Source: Bacteroidetes bacterium UBA2664 (GTDB lineage: Bacteria; Bacteroidota; Rhodothermia; Balneolales; Balneolaceae). From it: a stretch of DNA of 64,000 nt. Location: the NCBI GenBank assembly GCA_002359315.1, contig DEMS01000008.1:1-64000 (forward strand), written 5' to 3'. Position numbers and translations under genes: made by a program. Under the pieces are notes generated by a model that saw nothing but the letters and a program-made list of their open reading frames with translations, had not been told where the DNA came from and searched no databases. Below, in pieces: positions 27,538-37,972 of the stretch (its first letter is position 1; each line of letters starts with the position of its first letter).

Positions 27538-28134
27538 ATGAGCATGATATCATATTTAAAAGGGGAATTAGCCTGGAAGGGACAGGATCGTTGTGTGATC
27601 GATGTTGGAGGCGTGGGTTATGAAGTGGAGATTTCTGCACAGACACTGGATAAATTACCGGCTGCAGAGAGTGAGCTAAAACTGCTGATCTATCACCATA
27701 TCACCGATAATGATCAGCGGCTGTTCGGTTTTGTAAGTGGGAAAGAGAAAAATTTGTTTGAGCGGCTGATCACCGTAAAAGGAATTGGGCCCAAACTGGC
27801 CCTGACTATTTTATCCGGATTGCCGGCGAATGTGCTGATGGAAGCGATTGTAATGCAGGATACCTCATCATTGTCATCGATCTCAGGGATTGGCAAGAAA
27901 ACGGCAGAACGAATGGTACTGGAACTAAAGGATAAACTTTTTGATGAAACACAGCCATCCGTGGTCACGGGAAGTTCACAAAGCAGAAGCAAAAGAGAAG
28001 AGGCCGCATCGGCATTGGAAGCCCTTGGGTTCAGTAAGAGAGATTCCGGCAGGGTTGTGAATCAAATTACCGGTAAAGACCCGGATGCATCCATCTCAGA
28101 CATTGTGAAACAGGCACTTGCAGAACTGAAATGA
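27538..28134 (+). CDS. ruvA: Holliday junction DNA helicase subunit RuvA
   Basis: 198 residues. N-terminal OB fold (MISYLKGELAWKG, the family's opening), two helix-hairpin-helix motifs (LITVKGIGPKLALTIL and SISGIGKKTAERMVLELKDK) and a C-terminal domain that contacts RuvB. The second ATG (27544) gives the usual MISYL start and is equally plausible. Confidence 0.96.
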   Translation: MSMISYLKGELAWKGQDRCVIDVGGVGYEVEISAQTLDKLPAAESELKLLIYHHITDNDQRLFGFVSGKEKNLFERLITVKGIGPKLALTILSGLPANVLMEAIVMQDTSSLSSISGIGKKTAERMVLELKDKLFDETQPSVVTGSSQSRSKREEAASALEALGFSKRDSGRVVNQITGKDPDASISDIVKQALAELK

Positions 28135-28231
28135 TAACATTGGCTTAACATGCAATCATTACCTTTCTACAGAAAGCAAGCATGATTAAGGATTGGCATA
28201 ATCCTGTTAAATCGAAAATAAACAAACAGTT

Positions 28232-28909
28232 TTGGCTAAAAAAAAGATTTTGGTTGTTGATGACGAGCAGGATCTGCTCGATCTGATAGAGTACAATCTG
28301 AGAAAAGAGGGATATGACGTCGTAAAAGCAGAAAATGGCGAGACCGGAATTGAGCTTGCCAAGCAAGAGAATCCTAATTTGGTACTTCTGGATATAATGA
28401 TGCCAAACATGGATGGCCTTGAGGTTTGTGAGTTGATGAGAAAAGACCCCAATCTCAAGCATATTCCGATCATATTTCTGACAGCCCGAAGCGATGAAAA
28501 GACGGAAGTTGAAGGGCTAAACAAAGGGGCTGACGATTTTATTACAAAACCGATCAGTACAACCAAATTGATCTCCAGAATCAAAGCGGTATTGCGGCGA
28601 ATTGATGAAAATGAACAGCAAGTTCAGGTACTCACGGTTCATGATCTGGAAATTGATAAAGACAGATATGTAGTAACGCGCGGTGAGGAGGAGTTTCAGT
28701 TGCCCAGAAAAGAGTTTGAGCTTCTCTATTATTTAGCGAGAAAAAGGGGGAAAGTCAGGGATCGGCAAACTCTATTAAATAAAGTTTGGGGAGATAACAT
28801 CTATGTAGTGGATCGAACCGTTGATGTTCACGTAAGAAAAATCAGAGAAAAACTTGGAGATCACTATATTGAGACAATTAAAGGTGTTGGTTACAGATTT
28901 AAAGAATAA
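28232..28909 (+). CDS. PhoB/OmpR-family response regulator
   Basis: 225 residues. Receiver domain (1-120) with acidic pocket Asp10/Asp11, phospho-acceptor Asp54 in LLDIMMPNMDG and the Lys of FITKPIS. A winged-helix DNA-binding domain follows (about 130-222), with DRTVDVHVRKIREKLG. Start is TTG at 28232, giving the conserved MAKKKILVVDDE opening, and no ATG fits. It sits 83 bases upstream of the sensor kinase reading frame's ATG. PhoB/PhoR-like pairing suggests phosphate or envelope control, which is inference. Confidence 0.92.
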   Translation: MAKKKILVVDDEQDLLDLIEYNLRKEGYDVVKAENGETGIELAKQENPNLVLLDIMMPNMDGLEVCELMRKDPNLKHIPIIFLTARSDEKTEVEGLNKGADDFITKPISTTKLISRIKAVLRRIDENEQQVQVLTVHDLEIDKDRYVVTRGEEEFQLPRKEFELLYYLARKRGKVRDRQTLLNKVWGDNIYVVDRTVDVHVRKIREKLGDHYIETIKGVGYRFKE

Positions 28910-28992
28910 GCTTTAATTTTTTCTCAATTAAAATCTACTCTTCCATATCATTCAGAATCGCTCTGCCGGCATCACTTCTGATTACGCTGGCG

Positions 28993-29988
28993 ATGATCAT
29001 TGGCCTATACTTCGCTACAGAGGGAAGGTTGAATGCAATCTGGTTTGGCGGCATCGTCACGCTCATATTCAGCTTTGCGGTTATTTATACATTGTCATAC
29101 AGAATGTACAAAAAGAGGATAGTTGGGCTGAGCCACATCGTCGAAAATTTTTCAGAAAAGAAATTTAAGAATCCATACACGGCAAAAAGTGAAGTTAAGG
29201 ATGAGCTGGATCAGTTAATAAAAGAGACGATCAGTGCAAACCATGCGATTCACAGGGAGCTGAACCGTCTCAACAAAATTGAAAACTATCGGAAAGAATT
29301 TATCGGGGATATATCCCATGAACTGAAGACCCCTATTTTTGCCATACAGGGATTTGTAGAAACCCTACTAAATGGTGCATTGCATGATGATGAAGTGAAT
29401 GAAGTTTTTCTTAAAAAGGCGATGCGAAATGTGAATCGCCTAATTTATCTCACAAATGACTTGATGGAAATATCAAAGCTTGAAACCGGGGAACTCAAGT
29501 CGAGCATGTCGGATGTCTATTTGAGAGATATTGTACTGGATGTGATGGAGAGCCTGCAGTACAAGGCACAAAAAGAGGAGATTGAGATCCGGCTCAAGGA
29601 TTTCAGTAAAAACCTGCAGGTTCGTGTAGACCGGAATCAGATCAAGCAGGTATTAATAAACCTGATCGAAAACGGCATGAAATATAACCGGCCCGGCGGA
29701 CATGTGGAGATCGGAACGGATGACAGTGCCGCAAAAGAGGGTAAAGTGATTCTTTTTGTGAGAGATAATGGGATCGGGATCGATCCGGATGATCTGGATC
29801 GGGTAACAGAGCGTTTTTTCAGGGTTGATAAATCCCGATCAAGAGAGAAAGGGGGAACCGGCCTTGGGCTTGCCATCGTAAAGCATATCATCGAAGCCCA
29901 TGGGGAAAAACTAATGATTGAGAGCAAACCGGAGTTGGGATCCACATTTAGTATCACGCTTACAAAGGCCGGCTACGTTTCAGTTTGA
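28993..29988 (+). CDS. PhoR-like sensor histidine kinase (N-terminus uncertain)
   Basis: 331 residues from the ATG at 28993. Membrane segment(s) are followed by a HAMP-like linker, a HisKA box with phospho-acceptor His (about 109, DISHELKTP), and a GHKL ATPase with NLIENGMKYN, DNGIGI and GTGLGLAIVKH. The ATG falls in the middle of the first hydrophobic helix. The frame stays open to the response-regulator stop and has no ATG in between, so translation may begin at a rare codon such as ATT 28927, restoring a full first helix. Partner of the preceding regulator. Confidence 0.88.
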   Translation: MIIGLYFATEGRLNAIWFGGIVTLIFSFAVIYTLSYRMYKKRIVGLSHIVENFSEKKFKNPYTAKSEVKDELDQLIKETISANHAIHRELNRLNKIENYRKEFIGDISHELKTPIFAIQGFVETLLNGALHDDEVNEVFLKKAMRNVNRLIYLTNDLMEISKLETGELKSSMSDVYLRDIVLDVMESLQYKAQKEEIEIRLKDFSKNLQVRVDRNQIKQVLINLIENGMKYNRPGGHVEIGTDDSAAKEGKVILFVRDNGIGIDPDDLDRVTERFFRVDKSRSREKGGTGLGLAIVKHIIEAHGEKLMIESKPELGSTFSITLTKAGYVSV

Positions 29989-30038
29989 TTAGGTTTTGAT
30001 TACCTTTCGGGGATACCTATTAAATCAAACGATTATTT

Positions 30039-31112
30039 ATGAATTACGCAGTAATTATGGCGGGGGGGACCGGAACAAGATTTTGGCCTAAAAGCCGAAA
30101 ATCGAGGCCGAAGCAATTTTTATCTCTTTTTGGGAATGAGACAATGCTTCAAAAAACAATCGGGCGCCTAAAGGGATTCATTGATCCTGAAAACGTATTG
30201 GTAATCACCAATGAAGACTATCTGAAAATCGTTGCAAATCAAGTCCCAAAACTGGCCAAAGACCACATCATTGGTGAAAAGGTGGCGCGAAATACAGCAC
30301 CCTGTGTGGCCGCTGCGGCAGCGCTGCTCTATAAAAAAGATCCTGATGCAGTGATGATTGTGCTGCCGGCCGATCATGAAATTGGAAAGCCGGAAGCCTT
30401 CGTTAAAACGTTAAAAACAGCTGTATCAGTGGCAGAAAAATATGATTCATTGGTTACAATCGGTATTCAGCCGGATCGGCCGGAAACAGGTTACGGGTAT
30501 ATACATAGAGGAGATGAACCCGTAAATGTAGGTGGTGAAGTAGTCTATCCCGTCTTGAAATTTGAGGAAAAGCCGAACCTAGGAAGAGCGGAGAAATTCT
30601 TGGAATCAGGGGAATATTTTTGGAATGGGGGCATTTTTATATGGAAAGTGCGTACAATAGTTGACGCCTTTAAAAATCACATGCCAGAAATATTTGGTTA
30701 CATGAATGATTTGATTTATAGTGAGGCAACCACCAAAGATATTGATAAATTTTATAAAGCCTGTCCCTCTATCTCGGTGGATTACGGTATCATGGAAAAG
30801 GCTGAAAATGTTCACGTAGTCCCCGGAAGTTTTGAATGGAATGATGTGGGCAGCTGGAAAGCGGTTCATAAACTGTCTGAAAAAGATGAGAATCAAAATG
30901 CAAAAGGGAATGCAAATGCCCTGTTCCATAACACATCTAACAGTTTGATCCATTCAGATAGTAATAAAATAATTGCATTGGTGGGCGTTGATAATATTGC
31001 AGTCGTTGAGACAGAGGATTCTATTATGGTGATCAATCTGGACGAGGCACAGAAAGTGAAAGATGTTTATGAAATGATCAAAAATGATTCTGATATAAGG
31101 GAGTATTTATAG
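30039..31112 (+). CDS. Mannose-1-phosphate guanylyltransferase
   Basis: A 357-residue nucleotidyltransferase making GDP-mannose for polysaccharide or glycan synthesis. It has the pyrophosphorylase signature MAGGTGTRFWPKSRKSRPKQF, then VMIVLPADHEIG, FEEKPNLGRAEKFL and WNGGIFIW. The single-domain length fits the short ManC/RfbM form without a phosphomannose isomerase domain. It follows the sensor kinase by 50 bases on the same strand, but coupling is unproven. Confidence 0.92.
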   Translation: MNYAVIMAGGTGTRFWPKSRKSRPKQFLSLFGNETMLQKTIGRLKGFIDPENVLVITNEDYLKIVANQVPKLAKDHIIGEKVARNTAPCVAAAAALLYKKDPDAVMIVLPADHEIGKPEAFVKTLKTAVSVAEKYDSLVTIGIQPDRPETGYGYIHRGDEPVNVGGEVVYPVLKFEEKPNLGRAEKFLESGEYFWNGGIFIWKVRTIVDAFKNHMPEIFGYMNDLIYSEATTKDIDKFYKACPSISVDYGIMEKAENVHVVPGSFEWNDVGSWKAVHKLSEKDENQNAKGNANALFHNTSNSLIHSDSNKIIALVGVDNIAVVETEDSIMVINLDEAQKVKDVYEMIKNDSDIREYL

Positions 31113-31304
31113 TTGATGTTATACTGATAAAAATGATTAAGAGAGGTCCGGGAAAAGGAGTTTTGAGTCATTGATTTGAGATCTTACGGATCAATTGAAA
31201 ACTTGCTAAAAAGGGCACTTTGGAGGTGTTTTGACTCACAAAATGATCAATCGTGTACCGGAATAAGTATCTAAAAGGACACGGTTTGAGGGTCTCTTGC
31301 CGGT

Positions 31305-32063
31305 TTAAATTTCGATCTCCAGCTGATCGTAGGCAAGCTGAACATTTGAAGGTAATTTTTTATTACTGGATTCATGATCCACATATGAGTTCATGTGAAT
31401 CAGATAGGTCATGGGAATGTCCAGTTCCCGGGCAATTTCTACCGCTTCGGGGATAATCAGATGTGTTGCATGGGGCGGGCTCCATCGCAAACCGCTTAAT
31501 ACCATCACCTTGCTTCCTTTTACGAGCTCCTTGGTCCTCTCCGGAATCTGTTTTACATCGGTCATATAGGAAAAATCATTCAGCCGAAAACCCATCACAT
31601 CGATGGCTCCATGATTATAGTGAAGTGGAGTGATATCAATATCGCGAAATGTCATGGGACCCGTCATTTCGTTTAATACGAGGTCTGTAGATCCGGGATA
31701 TCTGTTTTCACCAAACATATAATCGAACCGGGATCGGATAGAATCGATCCCTTTTTTTGTTGAATAGAGAGGAATGGGGCCATTTTGAGCGTAGTTGTAG
31801 GAGCGCAGGTCGTCGAGTCCGGCCATGTGATCCATGTGTTCGTGGGTGATCAGGACCAGGTCGATATGGCGGATATTGGAGCGAATGGATTGCAGCCGGA
31901 ATTCAGGGCCTGCATCGATCAGGATAGAGGCCTCTTTGGATCTCACCCAGGCTGAACAGCGGTAACGCTGATTGCGCGGATCTTGATTGATCCTCTCTCT
32001 TCCAAAACCGCCTGCAACCGGAACCCCCATGGATGTGCCGGTTCCAAGAAATGTGCATTTCAT
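31305..32063 (-). CDS. MBL-fold metal-dependent hydrolase (PhnP/RNase-Z-like)
   Basis: 252 residues with the metallo-beta-lactamase motif HEHMDH (His74-His79) and further ligands around LHYNHG and the C-terminal HMNSY. The N-terminal GTGTSMGVPVAG is typical of the PhnP / phosphoribosyl cyclic phosphate phosphodiesterase-like branch. Substrate is unknown, perhaps a cyclic phosphate. It starts one base before the end of the next upstream small gene, forming a minus-strand trio with it and the barrel protein. Confidence 0.82.
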   Translation of the reverse strand: MKCTFLGTGTSMGVPVAGGFGRERINQDPRNQRYRCSAWVRSKEASILIDAGPEFRLQSIRSNIRHIDLVLITHEHMDHMAGLDDLRSYNYAQNGPIPLYSTKKGIDSIRSRFDYMFGENRYPGSTDLVLNEMTGPMTFRDIDITPLHYNHGAIDVMGFRLNDFSYMTDVKQIPERTKELVKGSKVMVLSGLRWSPPHATHLIIPEAVEIARELDIPMTYLIHMNSYVDHESSNKKLPSNVQLAYDQLEIEI

Positions 32064-32064
32064 A

Positions 32065-32364
32065 TCAAGAGTTGTTTTCCAATTGCTCTTCTACGTCATC
32101 AAATCGGTCTAATCGTACCCAAATATCCTCAAGCTCTTTTCGTACAGCCGGCTTGATGAAAAGATCTTCCGGATTAAATCGTCGGATCACTTTTGCCAGG
32201 ATAGCGGCTTGTGTTTCCGCCGGACGATTTTTATTGATGACTACCAGATTATCTCCCTCAAAAATACATTGATCACCCCGAAAAGATCCCCTCTCCTTTC
32301 GGATGGTGTATCCGGCCTTTTCGCAGATGGATTCAAGTTCGAGCAGGAGTTTTTCTATTTTCAT
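32065..32364 (-). CDS. Small conserved protein of unknown function
   Basis: About 99 residues, soluble and charged, not recognised. The frame can start at TTG 32382, overlapping the upstream gene, but ATG 32364 (MKIEKLLLELESICEKAG) begins one base past the upstream stop region and is preferred. Its pattern (GDQCIFEGDNLVVINKNRPAETQAAILAKVI) suggests a small alpha/beta domain. Packed between the barrel and MBL genes, it is probably cotranscribed. Confidence 0.62.
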   Translation of the reverse strand: MKIEKLLLELESICEKAGYTIRKERGSFRGDQCIFEGDNLVVINKNRPAETQAAILAKVIRRFNPEDLFIKPAVRKELEDIWVRLDRFDDVEEQLENNS

Positions 32365-32365
32365 T

Positions 32366-33106
32366 CTAAAAACCGATTCCAAGTGTTATTGAGTGTGAAG
32401 TATAATCATAATCGAAGAGATCTCCATCGATATTGTAACTTCTGTAGTCAAAATCATAGCTTATGGCTAACGCACGGCTGCCAAAAAGATCATAAACAAA
32501 AAGCGTTGAACGCCCATCAAAACGGAACAAGTTCCCGCCGAAAAAATTTCCCTGTGAAAAACTGAACCCGTAATTTGGGGTTGCGTGCACTTTAAAGCTC
32601 AGTTTCTCAGACAGTTTCAAGTGGGATGAAATTCCGGAGCCAAAGATGAGTGAACTTTGCTGGAATTCGTTGTCCTGATCGTTGAGCCGGACTCTTTTAA
32701 GGTCTGATGAAAGCTGAATCGGGATAGCCAGTAAAAAAGTTTCCCTTCGAATGATGTTTAGATTATTAAAAATTCTTCCGGTTACATTCAGATAAGAGTG
32801 ATCTTCCATTCCGGTAAACGACCCGCCCAATCCAAAACTGATTTCGAGTCCGGGGCTATTTAAACGAAGCCGTACCAGGTGGTCGTTAAAATTGAGCCGC
32901 TGAATACTTAGCGGTGAGTCGCCCGAATACTCAAAATCTGCCGCTTCCAAGCTGATTCCGAAGACAGTTGTAGTGCCAAATCTTTGCTCTTGTTCTTGCT
33001 CCGCTTCCTGAATAGAGAACATTTGAGCGGATGCGGTGGATGGAAGCAACAGAAGAAGGAGTACAAAGAGTGCAATAAAAGGCGTATAATTGTAAAGTAG
33101 TTTCAT
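32366..33106 (-). CDS. Outer-membrane beta-barrel-like protein
   Basis: 246 residues. Signal peptide (about 1-27, ending SAQ), then a protein dominated by alternating beta strands (LVRLRLNSPGLEISFGLGGSF, HSITLGIGF at the end) that terminates in Phe, the outer-membrane targeting residue. No family recognised. First gene of the minus-strand trio with the small protein and the MBL hydrolase. Confidence 0.65.
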   Translation of the reverse strand: MKLLYNYTPFIALFVLLLLLLPSTASAQMFSIQEAEQEQEQRFGTTTVFGISLEAADFEYSGDSPLSIQRLNFNDHLVRLRLNSPGLEISFGLGGSFTGMEDHSYLNVTGRIFNNLNIIRRETFLLAIPIQLSSDLKRVRLNDQDNEFQQSSLIFGSGISSHLKLSEKLSFKVHATPNYGFSFSQGNFFGGNLFRFDGRSTLFVYDLFGSRALAISYDFDYRSYNIDGDLFDYDYTSHSITLGIGF

Positions 33107-33163
33107 CGTTGGAATGATATGGTGAAAAAAAGAATTCTTTAATTAAACTAATTGGATAACGAT

Positions 33164-33709
33164 ATGAAAGCAATAGTACTATTAATAACACTGATTTCAT
33201 TTATGATGGTCACAGACAGTGAACGCACGGATAACATCTATCAGTATGAATTAGATTCCATTGATGGGGAATCAGTTTCACTGGAGGAATACTCCGGGGA
33301 TGTCATATTGGTCGTAAATACGGCGTCGGAGTGTGGATATACAGGACAATATGAGGGATTGCAGGAGATATTTGAAACCTATTCGGATCAGGGATTTAAG
33401 GTTTTGGGATTTCCGGCGAATAATTTTGGCGGACAGGAGCCCGGATCGGATGAAGAGATTGCTACTTTTTGTCAGTTGAATTATGGCGTTACCTTCCCGC
33501 TATTTTCAAAAGTATCCGTGAAAGGGGATGATCAGCATCCGCTGTTTGATTATCTGACGAATTTGGAGAATCCTGATTTTACGGGGGAGATATCCTGGAA
33601 TTTTGAAAAATTTCTGATTGATCGGAACGGAAATCTTGTGAGAAGGTTTAAGAGTAATGTAGAGCCTGGAAGCGAAACGCTTGTTTCCGCGATTCAGGAG
33701 TTGTTGTAA
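33164..33709 (+). CDS. Glutathione-peroxidase-like thiol peroxidase, exported or membrane-anchored
   Basis: About 181 residues from ATG 33164. A TTG four codons upstream is possible but less likely. A hydrophobic N-terminus (AIVLLITLISFMMV) suggests export. The GPx fold has the catalytic tetrad: peroxidatic Cys in NTASECGYT, Gln in FPANNFGGQEPG, and Trp/Asn in SWNFEKFLID. Cys replaces selenocysteine, as usual in bacteria. It reduces hydroperoxides, probably using thioredoxin. Followed by a terminator. Confidence 0.9.
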   Translation: MKAIVLLITLISFMMVTDSERTDNIYQYELDSIDGESVSLEEYSGDVILVVNTASECGYTGQYEGLQEIFETYSDQGFKVLGFPANNFGGQEPGSDEEIATFCQLNYGVTFPLFSKVSVKGDDQHPLFDYLTNLENPDFTGEISWNFEKFLIDRNGNLVRRFKSNVEPGSETLVSAIQELL

Positions 33710-33738
33710 GAACTTTTATACATCCCATCACCATCCCA

Positions 33739-33774
33739 AAAGAGCTTCGGTTGAACCCGGGGCTCTTGTTTTTT
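33739..33774 (+). terminator. Probable terminator after the glutathione peroxidase gene
   Basis: AAGAGC (33740-33745) pairs with GCTCTT (33762-33767), with additional imperfect inner pairing, followed by a T run. Confidence 0.65.
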
Positions 33775-33891
33775 CCCCGACTCCGCCAAAGGTTTTGAGG
33801 GGAAGGTTTGATGCAAAAGTTAGCGATATTAGGCGTGCCGCATTTTCCCGAAGATCTTGAATGAAGTAACGAAATTCGCTATCGGGCGTTC

Positions 33892-33993
33892 ATGGGCAGT
33901 ATGTGAAAAGCACAAATTAAATGGTCCAACAAGGGCAGCCTCAGTACTGAATGTATGGCCGGTGCTAATTTGCGCTTTTCACATACCGCCCAT
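33892..33993. repeat. Long imperfect inverted repeat
   Basis: Arms of 28 bases at 33892-33919 and 33966-33993 differ at two positions and are separated by 46 bases. The repeat would form a long hairpin. Short open frames on both strands here are by-products of the repeat. It lies in the gene-free stretch between the peroxidase and tRNA-Asp. Confidence 0.75.
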
Positions 33994-34070
33994 TCTCTTG
34001 GATATTCGTCGAAATCAAGGCTGGAGAGTGTGTAGTTAATCCGGGCAGGTTCCCCATTTGGGTTTGTTGT

Positions 34071-34110
34071 GTGGAGAGAGGGGACTCGAACCCGCGGAGC
34101 ACTGCTCCGC
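34071..34110 (-). pseudogene. tRNA 3' fragment (Ser/Leu-type), possible attachment-site remnant
   Basis: On the minus strand: a 7-bp hairpin like a long variable arm (GCGGAGC/GCTCCGC, 34094-34110), then GGGTTCGAGTCCC (34093-34081) like a T arm, then CTCTCTCCAC like a 3' acceptor strand. No matching 5' half exists upstream. Such fragments often mark the end of an integrated element, but none is evident here. Confidence 0.4.
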
Positions 34111-34151
34111 AACATCAACGATCAGAGCTACTTCACAGCCTTTCAAAACAA

Positions 34152-34186
34152 AAAAAGCCACCCAATCAACGAATGGGCAGCTTTTT
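34152..34186 (-). terminator. Terminator downstream of tRNA-Asp
   Basis: On the minus strand, AAAAAGCTGCCCA and TGGGTGGCTTTTT pair (two G-T wobbles) around a 10-base loop, ending in T residues, 5 bases past the tRNA. Confidence 0.75.
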
Positions 34187-34190
34187 AATG

Positions 34191-34264
34191 CGATCCGGAA
34201 GGGACTCGAACCCTCGACCTCCTGCGTGACAGGCAGGCGTTCTAACCAACTGAACTACCGGACC
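34191..34264 (-). tRNA. tRNA-Asp (GTC)
   Basis: A 74-base cloverleaf on the minus strand. The acceptor GGTCCGG pairs with CCGGATC (one G-T), the anticodon loop is CTGTCAC with anticodon GTC, the T loop is TTCGAGT, and the discriminator base is G, as required for Asp. The 3' CCA is not encoded. Confidence 0.95.
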
Positions 34265-34296
34265 AAACTCATTTCCATTAAAAGAAATCAGACTTA

Positions 34297-34326
34297 AATA
34301 TAACCACCTTATAGTTATGAAGTCAA
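34297..34326 (-). promoter_or_regulatory. Probable promoter of tRNA-Asp
   Basis: On the minus strand, TTGACT (34326-34321), 18 bases, then TATATT (34302-34297). With the two bases that follow it reads TATATTTA, also close to the Bacteroidota -7 element TAnnTTTG. The tRNA starts about 32 bases downstream. Confidence 0.55.
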
Positions 34327-34533
34327 TACTAATTGCAATCATAATTAATTACAGCTAATTCTTTATTGAAAAGAATCATTGGAATATAGAATACCTTGTC
34401 CCGAAGGCTAAGGAAGGTCAAGATTTCGGGTCTATTCACTTCAAGTAGGTAGGTCTCATCGAATTTCTTATTTTACCTGTCTGACATATAATAGAAGCTC
34501 CTGAAGTTTCCCGAAACAGAAAAACGAAGTTAA

Positions 34534-36765
<2,232 letters not shown>

Positions 36766-36769
36766 TTTC

Positions 36770-37147
36770 TCAACAATGCGGACGAAGAATCGGTACGTTA
36801 TAGTCCTGAATCTGTTGATCAGAGGTGATGAGGGTTAGTTCTTCATGAAGTGCCTGTGCAATCAACAACCTGTCGAAGGGGTCTTTATGTAATAAGGGAA
36901 GCTGCCGGAGCTCTTGAATGTGTTTAAAAGTTAGGTCCAGCCAAATAAATCCGGCGCCTTTGAGTACCTCATCAAACGAGTCGGGAAGACAAATTTTGCC
37001 AAGCTTTTCTTTGATTGCAATTTCCCAGGGAGTAACAACACTGCACCAAACCGGCTTTTCTGTAAGTATATTTCGCGCTTTTTCGTTGAGTCTTTTGTCA
37101 TCGGTTAGCCACCAGAGCAGAACATGAGTATCGATCAGGTAGTTCAT
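36770..37147 (-). CDS. PIN-domain toxin (VapC-like, PhdA partner)
   Basis: 125 residues. PIN ribonuclease domain with acidic residues in MNYLIDTHVLLWWL (Asp6), the central Glu in TPWEIAIKEKLGKI, and DPFDRLLIAQAL. It is of the type usually paired with Phd/YefM antitoxins, and one lies directly upstream (7-base gap). It converges with the icd end, 4 bases away. It likely cleaves a specific RNA when freed. The target is unknown. Confidence 0.85.
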   Translation of the reverse strand: MNYLIDTHVLLWWLTDDKRLNEKARNILTEKPVWCSVVTPWEIAIKEKLGKICLPDSFDEVLKGAGFIWLDLTFKHIQELRQLPLLHKDPFDRLLIAQALHEELTLITSDQQIQDYNVPILRPHC

Positions 37148-37154
37148 GTTTGAT

Positions 37155-37460
37155 TTAATTTGGCTTGGACGATTGCTCTGTTTTCGATTTGGATAGAGGA
37201 TCTGTTTGAGAATTCAGTGCGCTATCAATGTCTCCCTCAAAAAGTTCATTCACCTCGTCAGGGGTTTCATCAAAATCATCTGAGATTTGAATTTTTCCTT
37301 TTAATAAACCCGGTACACGAAGGGTAGAATCTTCCTTAATCGGATGCAGTTCCACTACGGGATGTCCGCGTCGGGCAATTCGAACACGTTTACCGTCCAA
37401 TACATCTCGAACCAGTCGAGATAGTTCTGATTTGGCTTGATGCATGTTGATGATTTCCAT
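37155..37460 (-). CDS. Phd/YefM-family antitoxin
   Basis: 101 residues. N-terminal Phd DNA-binding fold (EIINMHQAKSELSRLVRDVLDGKRVRIARRGHPVVELHP) followed by a disordered, acidic toxin-binding tail. Gene order antitoxin-then-toxin is standard. Upstream lies a short heptamer-repeat tract. Confidence 0.85.
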   Translation of the reverse strand: MEIINMHQAKSELSRLVRDVLDGKRVRIARRGHPVVELHPIKEDSTLRVPGLLKGKIQISDDFDETPDEVNELFEGDIDSALNSQTDPLSKSKTEQSSKPN

Positions 37461-37465
37461 GAGGG

Positions 37466-37510
37466 TGTTAGAGTTTTGAGTGTTGAGTTCTTAGTTTTGA
37501 GTTAGGAGTA
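37466..37510. repeat. Degenerate 7-base repeat tract (short)
   Basis: About six units of a TGAGTTN-like 7-base period (for example TGAGTGT TGAGTTC). The complementary strand has the same CTGA/ACTC character as the large tract at 63396-63716. The rest of 37461-37723 shows no gene. Confidence 0.55.
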
Positions 37511-37685
37511 ACTTAGCTAACTTAGCTAATTAGTGCAATATTCTAAATCGACTGATAAATTTTTATAAAGCATGAGATTAAGAGTCCTGATATAGTAAAT
37601 CTAAACTTTCGAAATATCGAACTTGCAAATGAGAATTCTATTAAGGTCACACAAAATTGCTTTTAACTGTGTTCTTTAATAATAT

Positions 37686-37709
37686 ACGTGTGAAATAAAA
37701 ATAACACGT
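37686..37709. promoter_or_regulatory. Candidate autoregulatory operator of the 37.7-kb toxin-antitoxin pair
   Basis: ACGTGT (37686-37691) and ACACGT (37704-37709) form an inverted repeat 15 bases before the antitoxin start, the usual site for antitoxin binding. Confidence 0.4.
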
Positions 37710-37723
37710 GTAACAATATATCG

Positions 37724-37972
37724 ATGAAGAAGAAGCTCACTTTAGTTATTGATGATGAAGTTATTGAGAGTGCTAAAAGATTTGCAAAGTCAAAAGATCT
37801 CTCGGTTTCTGAAATCGTGGAAAACTATCTGATACAAGAAACCCGTGATCAGGTGTGGTCACCCCCAGCCGGTTCGGTATTATCCAGACTAACCGGAGCT
37901 GTTTCACAGGATGATCCTGAACTATCTGATGATGAGAGACTGGAAAAAGCATTGAGGGAAAAGCATGCCTGA
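37724..37972 (+). CDS. Antitoxin, ribbon-helix-helix-like (DUF6364 type)
   Basis: 82 residues. The opening KKKLTLVIDDEVIESAKRFAKSKDLSVSEIVENYL is a ribbon-helix-helix DNA-binding pattern, and a flexible tail should wrap the toxin. It overlaps the following PIN gene by 8 bases, so the two are coupled. An inverted repeat just upstream is a likely operator. Confidence 0.8.
   Translation: MKKKLTLVIDDEVIESAKRFAKSKDLSVSEIVENYLIQETRDQVWSPPAGSVLSRLTGAVSQDDPELSDDERLEKALREKHA

Noticed and set aside
33857..34118. Two overlapping short frames containing a repeated WAVCEK-type peptide on opposite strands
   Set aside because: The similarity is produced by the long inverted repeat at 33892-33993, not by conserved coding sequence.
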